From contig NZ_JAZHSD010000001.1 in assembly GCF_036924745.1 (NCBI RefSeq), positions 2,480,001 through 2,544,000 of the forward strand: a DNA stretch of 64,000 bases, given 5' to 3'. This document shows, one piece after another, positions 27,616-34,851 of the stretch (the first letter of the stretch is position 1; every line of letters starts with the position of its first letter). Position numbers and translations under genes: made by a program. Below the pieces are notes generated by a model. That model did no database searches. It was not told the origin of the DNA and worked only from the letters and a program-made list of their open reading frames with translations. The stretch comes from Bradyrhizobium sp. AZCC 1693. GTDB lineage: Bacteria; Pseudomonadota; Alphaproteobacteria; Rhizobiales; Xanthobacteraceae.

Positions 27616-28356
27616 TCATTTGGCATCGTGAAAGATCACGCCGACTGTATGGCGGTGGCCGGAGCGGATCCGGCTGACGCCGTGACGCAGGGTAACGCGA
27701 TAGGGCCCGCGCGTCCCCTGCACCGGCCGGTGATGCACAGCAAAGGCGACCGCGTCGCCCTGCCTGAGCGGAACCACTTCAGGCCGCGACTGCATCCGCG
27801 GCCGCTGCTCCGTCAGCACGAACTCACCGCCGGTGAAATCGCGCCCCGGTTCCGACAGCAGGATAGCAACCTGCAGCGGAAACACGTGCTCGCCATAGAG
27901 GTCCTGGTGCAGGCAATTGTAGTCGCCCTCGCCATATTGCAGCAGCAGCGGCGTCGGCCGCGTCTGCCCGGCGGCGTGGCAACGCTTCAGGAACGTCTCG
28001 TGCCGGTTGGGATAGCGGATGTCGATCCCCATCGTCTCGTTCCAGCGATTGGCGACGGGGTGAAGCCGCGCATAGAGCGCGGGCCGCAACTCGGCGATCA
28101 GGTCGGGCAGCGGATAGGCGAAATATTTGTATTCGCCGCGGCCAAAGCCATGACGCCCCATCACAATCCGGCTGCGGAATTTCTTGTCGTCAGGATAGAG
28201 CTCAGCCAATGCGGCGCATTCGTCCAGCAACAGCAAGCCTTTCAGGACGGCGCAGCCCTGCGCGTCGAGGTCGGCGGTCGCCTGCGCCCAGTCGATGGCG
28301 TCGACGCGGGCGGCGATGTCGGGCGGACGGTCGATATCTCTCGCGGTTGCTCTCAT
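27616..28356 (-). CDS. Fe(II)/2-oxoglutarate oxygenase paired with AlkB
   Basis: 246 residues from ATG 28356 (MRATARDIDRPP); upstream in-frame codons run through a P1 repeat and are rejected. The double-stranded beta-helix core is visible: His and Asp iron ligands in YNCLHQDLYGEHVFPLQVAI, LLSEPGRDFTGGEFVLTEQRP, and a distal His/Arg part VTLRHGVSRIRSGHRHTVGVIFH. It does not look like AlkB itself and resembles the prolyl 4-hydroxylase-like class. Direct abutment with alkB (stop TGA, then GTG) suggests a joint role in alkylation damage. The substrate could be nucleic acid, protein or a small molecule. Confidence 0.85.
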   Translation of the reverse strand: MRATARDIDRPPDIAARVDAIDWAQATADLDAQGCAVLKGLLLLDECAALAELYPDDKKFRSRIVMGRHGFGRGEYKYFAYPLPDLIAELRPALYARLHPVANRWNETMGIDIRYPNRHETFLKRCHAAGQTRPTPLLLQYGEGDYNCLHQDLYGEHVFPLQVAILLSEPGRDFTGGEFVLTEQRPRMQSRPEVVPLRQGDAVAFAVHHRPVQGTRGPYRVTLRHGVSRIRSGHRHTVGVIFHDAK

Positions 28357-28410
28357 GGGAGGCAGTTTCGCAAATGGCACCGATGCGCGCCACCCGATTT
28401 CCGGCAGGCC

Positions 28411-28528
28411 GTCGTCCCTGCGAACGCAGGGACCCATAACCACAGGCCGTCGTGATACGGCGGCTGTGGCTCCAGCTAGTCCTAACAACAAACGACGGTG
28501 GCTATGGATCCCCGCGTTCGCGGGGTGA
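28411..28528. repeat. P1 dispersed palindromic repeat
   Basis: Arms CGTCCCTGCGAACGCAGGGA and CCCCGCGTTCGCGGGG flank a spacer. It lies just upstream of the 2OG oxygenase gene and after the DUF2848 gene, so it separates two same-strand units. Confidence 0.85.
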
Positions 28529-28534
28529 GACACC

Positions 28535-29221
28535 TCAGCCCAGCACCGGCATCGTGATCACATCATAGCCGTGGCTGATCTTTCGCTTCAGCACGGGATC
28601 CTCCAGTTCGAACTCGAAGCGATCAGCCGGGCGGATGCCGCCCTTGGCTGCAAACGTGCCGCCGAACATGGCGCAGCCGTCGGGCAGGCCCTTGGCCCCG
28701 AAACCGCGCTCAATCAGCTCCTTAACCGGCAGCATGGCATCGAGCGTGCCCTCCTGATACAGCACGCGGGCGCCGTCGATGACGGCCCAGGAGCGCAGGA
28801 TCAGCCGGTCCCAATGCGCGATGACGTCTTCCAGTTCCCACAGCACGGAGGCCACCGGCTTGTCGCACATCTGTTTTGATACCGTGACGCTGTAGCTTTC
28901 CACCTTGCGGTCGGTATGGTCGGAGCCGCAACCGACGAAGATGCGGCCCTGCCAGCCGATCAGCACGAACTCGACCTCGCCGCTGGAATTTTCGCCGGAG
29001 ACTTCGATGCGGTCGGCCTGCGTAATCCGCCGCGCCGAGCATCGGTAGTAGATCGGCGTCGACGCAGGCCGCGCGATGCCGATCGCTTCGAGTTCGGCGA
29101 TGTGCTTGTCGCGCGCCACCGGATCGCGACCGGTCCAGCCGGCGATCACGGCGTGGTCGATCGCAAGCGTCAGCGGCGTCAACATACCCTTGTCGTCGAC
29201 GTTGAAGGTCAAATCAAACAC
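28535..29221 (-). CDS. DUF2848-family protein
   Basis: 228 residues from a GTG start at 29221 that overlaps the end of the amidase gene by eight bases. It matches my memory of DUF2848, a family related to FAH-fold enzymes. Notable stretches are IYYRCSARRITQADRIEVSG, GEVEFVLIGWQGRIFVGCGSDHTDR, SKQMCDKPVASVLWELEDV and the C-terminal MFGGTFAAKGGIRPADRFEFELEDPVL. The acidic/metal pattern of FAH enzymes is suggested but not proven. Tight coupling with the amidase points to a two-step breakdown of an amide or carbamoyl compound. Confidence 0.8.
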   Translation of the reverse strand: MFDLTFNVDDKGMLTPLTLAIDHAVIAGWTGRDPVARDKHIAELEAIGIARPASTPIYYRCSARRITQADRIEVSGENSSGEVEFVLIGWQGRIFVGCGSDHTDRKVESYSVTVSKQMCDKPVASVLWELEDVIAHWDRLILRSWAVIDGARVLYQEGTLDAMLPVKELIERGFGAKGLPDGCAMFGGTFAAKGGIRPADRFEFELEDPVLKRKISHGYDVITMPVLG

Positions 29222-30563
29222 GGATGATATTCTCCATTCCGGCAGCCAATTCGAAAACGCGGCGGTCCGATCCGCCTGCGGCAGCCAGCATCAGCCCGAC
29301 CGGCACCTCACCTTCGCGATGCGCCGGCAGCGAGATCGCACAGCCGTCGAGCATGTTGATCAGCGTGCAATTGCGCAAAGAACGCAAATTCTGGGTGGCG
29401 AAGGCCTGGTCGTCGGCGAGCTCGGCGATCCTGGGCGGCGTATTCGCTGTTGTCGGCAGCACCAGCGCGTCATAGGGCGCGATGCGCTGTTCCGTTCGCG
29501 TAATGAACGAACGGCGCGCCTTCAGGATGTCGATATAGTCGGCCGCGCTGATGCTTTCGCCGCGCAGGATGCGGACGCGGACGCGAGGGTCGTAGACATC
29601 GCCTTTGCTGGTGAGCAGGTAGCGGTGCCAGGCGTAGCTCTCGGCGGCGGCAAAACCTCCCTTGCTGTTCATGACGCCGATATCGTGAAATTCCGGCACC
29701 TCGATCCGCTCGATCAACGCGCCCTGCCGCGACAGCGTTTCCAGCGCACGCTCGAAGGTCTTTGCGACGTCTGCGTCAAGATCATCCAGCGCGATCGTGG
29801 TCGGCACCGCCAGCCGCATGCCCTTGACCGGGCGCGGCGGCAATGGCTGCACGGCATTATCCGCAAGCACGGCGTCCAGCACCGCGCAACAATCGACACT
29901 GCGCGCCAGCGGCCCAAAACTGTCGAGCGAGAACGACAACGGCACGCCGCCATCAAGCGGCACGCGGCTTTGCGTCGGCTTGTAGCCGACGATGCCATTA
30001 TAAGCCGCCGGAATCCGGCACGAGCCGCCGGTATCGGTGCCGAGCGCGCCATGGGCCATGCGATCGGCGATCGAGACCGCCGCACCTGAGGACGAGCCGC
30101 CGGGCACGTGGCCGACGCTGCGATTCCACACGCTCTTCGGCGTGCCGTAATGCGGATTGATGCCGATGCCGGAATAGGCGAATTCGGTCATGTTGGTGCG
30201 GCCGATCACGATGAAGCCGGCCCGGCGCAGCCGCGCCACCACAGGCGCATCGGCCTCCGCCGGCGCGGAATCCTCCAGCGCGCGGGAGCCGGCGCGGGTC
30301 ACCTGCCCCTTGATGTCGTAGAGATCCTTGATCGACACGGGAATGCCGGCATAGGGCGACGGCGCAGCGTTGGCTTTCCGCAGATGATCCATCGCATCTG
30401 CCGCGGCGAGCGCCGCATCCTTGTCGACATGAATGAAGGTCCGTGCGCCTTCGCCGGCGGGATCGGCAATCCGTGCGAGGCATTCCTCGACCAGTTTGCG
30501 CGCGGTGGTGCGCCCAGTGTCGAGATCGGCGGCCAGGCTGGCGAGTGTCGGATGGTTCAACAT
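29214..30563 (-). CDS. Amidase-signature family hydrolase
   Basis: 449 residues from ATG 30563. The Ser-cisSer-Lys triad is visible: Lys in YAGIPVSIKDLYDIKG, cis-Ser in GGSSSGAAVSIADRMAHGAL, and the nucleophile Ser in GTDTGGSCRIPAAYNG, followed by VGYKPTQSRVPLDG. The C-terminal LVLPTTANTPPRIAEL and AISLPAHREGEVPVGLML are family-typical. The length is normal. These enzymes hydrolyse amides, including indoleacetamide, malonamate and mandelamide; GatA is longer and has a distinct context. It leads a two-gene unit with a DUF2848 gene and is divergent from the DUF35-thiolase operon across 201 bases. Confidence 0.92.
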   Translation of the reverse strand: MLNHPTLASLAADLDTGRTTARKLVEECLARIADPAGEGARTFIHVDKDAALAAADAMDHLRKANAAPSPYAGIPVSIKDLYDIKGQVTRAGSRALEDSAPAEADAPVVARLRRAGFIVIGRTNMTEFAYSGIGINPHYGTPKSVWNRSVGHVPGGSSSGAAVSIADRMAHGALGTDTGGSCRIPAAYNGIVGYKPTQSRVPLDGGVPLSFSLDSFGPLARSVDCCAVLDAVLADNAVQPLPPRPVKGMRLAVPTTIALDDLDADVAKTFERALETLSRQGALIERIEVPEFHDIGVMNSKGGFAAAESYAWHRYLLTSKGDVYDPRVRVRILRGESISAADYIDILKARRSFITRTEQRIAPYDALVLPTTANTPPRIAELADDQAFATQNLRSLRNCTLINMLDGCAISLPAHREGEVPVGLMLAAAGGSDRRVFELAAGMENIIRV

Positions 30564-30764
30564 GGTGTTCTTGATTACTTCCTGTGCGATTTACCGTGGC
30601 GCGGACTATCTCCGATGACGGGCTGGCATACAAGCGCTCTCGCGCGCAGGGAATGCGGCCATGCGACAGCACCGCTGCTGGGACCGTTGACGGAGATCGG
30701 TCAATGTCGCATCAAGATCGCAACAAGCGGGTGAACGCCCGTACTCCCAAGGAGAATAGCCGAT

Positions 30765-31178
30765 ATGGCGGAGCCTGCGCGCGCAAAACCAAAACCCACG
30801 CCAGAAACGCAGCATTTCTGGGATGGAACGCAGGCCGGCGAGTTGCGCCTGCAGCGTTGCGATGCCTGCGCCAATGTCTATTTCCCGCCGCGCCCGTTCT
30901 GCCCGTCCTGCGCCTCGCGCAAGGTCAGCGTGTTCAAGGCCAGCGGCAAGGGCAAGCTCTACAGCTATGTCATCAACCACCGCCCGGCGGCGCCCGGCTT
31001 CACCCCGCCTTATGCGATCGCGGTCGTCGAACTCGACGAAGGTCCGCGCATGATGAGCAACATCATCGACTGCCCGCAGACGCCGGAGGCGCTGGAGCTC
31101 GACATGAAGCTCGAAGTCGCGTTCGAGAAACTCGACGACAAGATCACCCTTCCCCTGTTCCGTCCGGCGAAGGGCTAA
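30765..31178 (+). CDS. Zn-ribbon/OB-fold (DUF35) acyl-CoA-binding partner of thiolase
   Basis: 137 residues from ATG 30765, preceded by AAGGAG. It has an N-terminal rubredoxin-like zinc ribbon, LQRCDACANVYFPPRPFCPS followed by Cys (CxxC-x10-CxxC), and a C-terminal OB-fold with LYSYVINHRPAAPGFTPPY and ELDEGPRMMSNI. DUF35 proteins bind acyl-CoA and form complexes with thiolases or MaoC-type hydratases in beta-oxidation-like pathways, for example steroid side-chain degradation. The next gene is a thiolase 5 bases downstream, so complex formation is expected. Confidence 0.92.
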   Translation: MAEPARAKPKPTPETQHFWDGTQAGELRLQRCDACANVYFPPRPFCPSCASRKVSVFKASGKGKLYSYVINHRPAAPGFTPPYAIAVVELDEGPRMMSNIIDCPQTPEALELDMKLEVAFEKLDDKITLPLFRPAKG

Positions 31179-31183
31179 GCACC

Positions 31184-32407
31184 ATGCGCAAAAATGCAGT
31201 CGCCGTCGTCGGCGCAGCCGAGACCACCGAACTCGGCGTCATCCCCAACATGTCGCAGATCCAGTTGCACGCCGATGCGGCGCTCAACGCCATCGCCGAT
31301 GCCGGACTGAAACTGTCCGATATCGACGGCATCGCGACCGCCGTGGAAACCCCGCAGCAGATCGCCCATTACCTCGGCATCACACCGACCTGGGTGGATG
31401 GTACCTCGGTCGGCGGCTGTTCGTTCATGCTGCATGTCCGCCACGCGGCGGCCGCGATCGAGGCCGGTCTCTGCAAGACCGTGCTGATTACCCACGCCGA
31501 GAGCGGCAAGTCGATGATCGGCAAATTGCCGCGCTCGACGCCGCCTGACAGCCTCAACGGCCAGTTCGAAGCGCCCTACGGCGTCTACGGCCCGCCCAGC
31601 ATGTTCCCGATCCCGGTGCTGCGCTACATGAAGACCTACGGCATCACCCATGAGCAGATCGCCATGGTCGCGGTGGTGCAGCGGGAATGGGCCGCGAAGA
31701 ATCCGCGCGCCACCATGAAGGCGCCGATCACGGTCGAGGACGTGCTGAACTCGCGGATGATCGCCTACCCGTTCCGCATCCTGCAATGCTGCCTCGTCAC
31801 CGACGGCGGCGGCGCGCTGATCCTCACCTCCGCCGACCGCGCCAAGGACTTTCCGAACAAGCCGGTCTATATATCAGGCACCGGCGAGAGCGTGGAAACG
31901 CCGATGGTCAGCCAGATGGAGACGTTCAACTCCTCACGCGCCTTCAAGGTCGCGGGTCCCACTGCGTTCCGCGAAGCCGGCATCACCCACAAGGACGTCG
32001 ATCACCTGATGATCTACGACGCCTTTGCGCATCTGCCGCTGTTTGGCCTCGGCGATCTCGGCTTCATGCCGCACGAGGAAACCGGAAAATTCATCGCCGA
32101 CGGTAACACCCGTCCTGGCGGCAAGCTGCCGCTCAACACCAATGGCGGCGGCCTCAGTTATATGCACTCCGGCATGTACGGCATGTACGCGCTGCAGGAG
32201 AGCGTGCGGCAAATGCGCGGCATCGCACCGGCGCAGGTCAAGGACGCGAAGATTTCGGTCTGCCACGGCGTCGGCGGCATGTTCGCGGCGTCAGGCACGA
32301 TCATCTTTACGAACGAGAGTAATCACGTCGGTCATTCCGGGGCGATGCGCAGCATCGAACCCGGAATCTCGAGATTCCGGGCTCCCGCTTCGCGGGCCCC
32401 GGAATGA
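31184..32407 (+). CDS. Thiolase-family acetyl-CoA acetyltransferase with repeat-derived tail
   Basis: 407 residues from ATG 31184. SCP2-type thiolase fold: GAAETTELGVIPNMSQIQLHA, DGTSVGGCSFMLHVRHAAAAI (nucleophile Cys region), CLVTDGGGALILTSADR, DVDHLMIYDAFAH, and GGKLPLNTNGGGLSYMHSGMYGM with CHGVGGMFAASGTIIFTNE near the natural end. From about residue 383 the protein is encoded by a P2 palindromic repeat (HSGAMRSIEPGISRFRAPAS), so the last 25 residues are not family sequence. Enzymatic role is thiolytic or Claisen cleavage of a 3-oxoacyl-CoA, working with the DUF35 protein encoded just upstream. An SDR gene follows. Confidence 0.9.
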   Translation: MRKNAVAVVGAAETTELGVIPNMSQIQLHADAALNAIADAGLKLSDIDGIATAVETPQQIAHYLGITPTWVDGTSVGGCSFMLHVRHAAAAIEAGLCKTVLITHAESGKSMIGKLPRSTPPDSLNGQFEAPYGVYGPPSMFPIPVLRYMKTYGITHEQIAMVAVVQREWAAKNPRATMKAPITVEDVLNSRMIAYPFRILQCCLVTDGGGALILTSADRAKDFPNKPVYISGTGESVETPMVSQMETFNSSRAFKVAGPTAFREAGITHKDVDHLMIYDAFAHLPLFGLGDLGFMPHEETGKFIADGNTRPGGKLPLNTNGGGLSYMHSGMYGMYALQESVRQMRGIAPAQVKDAKISVCHGVGGMFAASGTIIFTNESNHVGHSGAMRSIEPGISRFRAPASRAPE

Positions 32408-32408
32408 C
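32331..32408. repeat. P2 dispersed palindromic repeat overlapping a CDS end
   Basis: Begins GTCATTCCGGGGCGATGC and closes GGGCCCCGGAATGACCG, with the inner arm GGAATCTCGAGATTCC. It overlaps the last 77 bases of the thiolase gene and ends 25 bases before the SDR gene. Confidence 0.9.
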
Positions 32409-32432
32409 CGACAACAACAGGAGACTCCCCAC

Positions 32433-33347
32433 ATGGCAAAATCACTGCAAGACAAAGTCATCATCGTCACCGGCGCGGGCCGTGGCATCGGACGCGAGAT
32501 CGCGCTGCTCTGCGCGGCCGAAGGCGCCAAGGTCGTGGTCAACGATCCCGGCGTTGCCGCTGATGGCGCCGGATCGAGCGCGTCGCCCGCCGAGGAAGTG
32601 GTCGAAGAGATCAAGAAGCGCGGCGGAATTGCGGTCGCCAACTTCGAGTCGGTGGCGGAAGCGATTCCCGCGAGCAAGATCGTGAAGACGGCGACCGATC
32701 ATTTCGGCCGGCTCGACGGCGTCGTCAACAATGCCGGCATTTTGCGCGACATGATCTTCCACAAGATGAGCGTGGAGGCGTTCGAGGCCGTCATCAAGGT
32801 GCACCTGATGGGCTCGTTCTACGTCTCTCACGCCGCGGCGCGGATATATCGCGAACAGGAGAGCGGCTCCTTCGTGCACTTCACCTCGACTTCGGGCCTG
32901 ATCGGCAATTTCGGCCAGGCCAACTACGCCGCCGCCAAGCTCGGCATCGTCGGGCTGTCGAAGTCGATCGCGCTCGACATGGGCCGCTTCAACGTGCGCT
33001 CGAACTGCGTCTCGCCGTTCGCCTGGACCCGCATGATCGGCACCATCCCGACAGAGACCGAGGCCGAGAAGGCGCGCGTCGAGAAGATCAAGCAGATGGG
33101 CCCGGAGAAGATCGCGCCGGTGTGCGCCTATCTGCTTTCCGATGCCGCCAAGGACGTCACCGGACAAATCTTCGGCGTGCGGATGAACGAGATCTTCCTG
33201 TTCAGCCAGAATCGTCCGCTGCGCTCGGTTCACCGCGGCGAAGGCTGGACCCCGCAGACCATCGCCGAACACGGCATGCCGGCACTGAAGGGATCGTTCT
33301 CCAAGCTCGACCGCTCTGCGGACGTCTTCACCTGGGATCCGATCTGA
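32433..33347 (+). CDS. SDR-family 3-hydroxyacyl-CoA dehydrogenase-like protein
   Basis: 304 residues from ATG 32433, preceded by AGGAGA. A Rossmann short-chain dehydrogenase with the cofactor motif IIVTGAGRGIGREIALLCA, VVVNDPGVAADG (acidic residue after beta 2, favouring NAD), NNAGILRD, catalytic Ser in HFTSTSGLIGNFGQ and Tyr-x3-Lys in ANYAAAKLGIVGLS. The longer-than-usual beta2 loop and C-terminal tail resemble the dehydrogenase domain of peroxisomal multifunctional enzyme 2 (HSD17B4). It follows the DUF35-thiolase pair, so it likely oxidises the 3-hydroxyacyl-CoA that the thiolase then cleaves. Confidence 0.9.
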   Translation: MAKSLQDKVIIVTGAGRGIGREIALLCAAEGAKVVVNDPGVAADGAGSSASPAEEVVEEIKKRGGIAVANFESVAEAIPASKIVKTATDHFGRLDGVVNNAGILRDMIFHKMSVEAFEAVIKVHLMGSFYVSHAAARIYREQESGSFVHFTSTSGLIGNFGQANYAAAKLGIVGLSKSIALDMGRFNVRSNCVSPFAWTRMIGTIPTETEAEKARVEKIKQMGPEKIAPVCAYLLSDAAKDVTGQIFGVRMNEIFLFSQNRPLRSVHRGEGWTPQTIAEHGMPALKGSFSKLDRSADVFTWDPI

Positions 33348-33360
33348 GGAACGTCGATCT

Positions 33361-33397
33361 CGTCGTCCCTGCCAAAATGCGAACGCAGGGACGACGA
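33361..33397. repeat. P1 repeat, single-arm copy
   Basis: CGTCGTCCCTGCCAAAATGC followed by GAACGCAGGGACGACG: one self-pairing arm of the P1 family, in the gap after the SDR gene. It could act as a terminator hairpin. Confidence 0.7.
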
Positions 33398-33497
33398 TTC
33401 TCCGCTATCTTCCAGTTGTTTCACCACAGGCCGCCCGCTTTATGCCGGAATGCGGGCCGATGTTTTTCCTCCCAACAAAAATGCACGGGAGGAAATC

Positions 33498-34664
33498 ATG
33501 ACAACCTCGCTGACCTTTCCTGATTCCCAGCAACAAGGCGGCGGTTTCGACCGTCGCAAGATACTGACCGGCGCGGCAGCACTCGCCGCCTCCGCCGTGA
33601 CGATGAAGACGGCTTCTGCCGCCTCCGTGGCGCCGCTTGGCCAGACCGGCGCGCCGACCACGGCAACGCAGCCCCTGCCGCTCGGCCCGCTTCCCGGCGC
33701 CCGCTATCCGGACTCCCGTCTGGAGTCGATGAAGAAGCCGAAGGTATCGTTCGGCCCCACCGGTTTCCCGGCCTTCGCCGGCACCATGGCCGTCGAGCGC
33801 GTCGCGACCGGGTTCCGCTGGGCCGAAGGCCCGGTCTACTTTCCGGCCGGGCGATATGTTCTGTTTAGCGACATTCCCAATAACCGCATCATGCGCTTCT
33901 CGGAGGATGACGGTCACGTCAGCGTATACCGCCATCCGTCGATGAACTCGAACGGCAACACCATCGACCGCGAAGGGCGCCTGATCACGTGCGAACACAG
34001 CGGCCGACGGGTCACCCGGACCGAACTCGATGGCTCGATCACGATCATCGCCGACAAGTACAATGGCAAGAAACTGAACTCGCCGAACGACGCGGTCGTC
34101 GCGGCCGACGGTTCGATCTGGTTCTGCGACCCAGCCTACGGTATCGGCGGCTATTACGAGGGCATCAAAGCCGAGCCCGAGCAGGAAAAGAAAAACGTCT
34201 ACCGGGTGGATCCGAAATCCGGCGACATCAAGATGGTGGTCGATGACTTCGTGGAGCCGAACGGCCTTTGCTTCTCGCCTGACGAGAAGAAGCTCTATAT
34301 CTGCGATACCGGCTTCACCGACGGGCCGGACAACCCGTCGCATATCCGCGTGTTCGACGTGGATCTCGCGGCCGGAAAGCTTTCGAACAGCAAGGTCTTT
34401 GCGGACATGCCCAAGCCCAGCATTACCGACGGGCTGCGCTGCGACACCGCCGGGCGCCTTTGGTGCTCCGTGGGTTGGGGCGATCAGAATGAGGATGGCG
34501 TGCGCTGCTACACGCCGGACGGCGATCTTCTCGGCAAGATCCACATCCCGGAAACGGTCGCCAATATGTGCTTCGGCGGCCAGCAGCGAAACAGACTTTA
34601 TATCTGCGGCTCGTCATCGCTCTATGCCGTCTACACCAGTGCGCAGGGCGCCATGAAGCCGTGA
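33498..34664 (+). CDS. Exported SMP-30/gluconolactonase-family lactonase
   Basis: 388 residues from ATG 33498, chosen for the strong GGGAGGAAATC site directly before it. The N-terminus looks like a twin-arginine signal: FDRRKILTGAAALAASAV, with cleavage near Ala-Ser-Ala about residue 42. The mature part is a six-bladed beta-propeller of the SMP-30 family with the metal ligands suggested by Glu in RWAEGPVYFPAGRYVLFSD, Asn in LNSPNDAVVAADGSIWFCDP, Asn in VEPNGLCFSPDEKKLYICD, and Asp in SITDGLRCDTAGRLWCS. Family members hydrolyse sugar lactones or organophosphates in the periplasm with Ca2+ or Zn2+. The gene stands alone between P1 repeats. Confidence 0.88.
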   Translation: MTTSLTFPDSQQQGGGFDRRKILTGAAALAASAVTMKTASAASVAPLGQTGAPTTATQPLPLGPLPGARYPDSRLESMKKPKVSFGPTGFPAFAGTMAVERVATGFRWAEGPVYFPAGRYVLFSDIPNNRIMRFSEDDGHVSVYRHPSMNSNGNTIDREGRLITCEHSGRRVTRTELDGSITIIADKYNGKKLNSPNDAVVAADGSIWFCDPAYGIGGYYEGIKAEPEQEKKNVYRVDPKSGDIKMVVDDFVEPNGLCFSPDEKKLYICDTGFTDGPDNPSHIRVFDVDLAAGKLSNSKVFADMPKPSITDGLRCDTAGRLWCSVGWGDQNEDGVRCYTPDGDLLGKIHIPETVANMCFGGQQRNRLYICGSSSLYAVYTSAQGAMKP

Positions 34665-34712
34665 GAGGCGCCGAGGGCGCGAATAATTGTTGAACCTCCG
34701 ATTCCACCACGA

Positions 34713-34831
34713 GTCGTCCCCGCGCACGCGGGGACCCATAACCACAGGGCTCGGTTGTTGCAGGATGGTCTCTCCCATCCTGCCTTACTGATAGATCACG
34801 CGGTATGGGTCCCGGCGTTCGCCGGGACGAC
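34713..34831. repeat. P1 dispersed palindromic repeat
   Basis: Arms CGTCCCCGCGCACGCGGGGA and CCCGGCGTTCGCCGGGACGA with a shared spacer motif ACTGATAGATCACGCGGTAT. It lies in the convergent gap between the lactonase gene and ppc. Confidence 0.85.
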
Positions 34832-34851
34832 CGTGGAGAGAGTGGCCTCTC

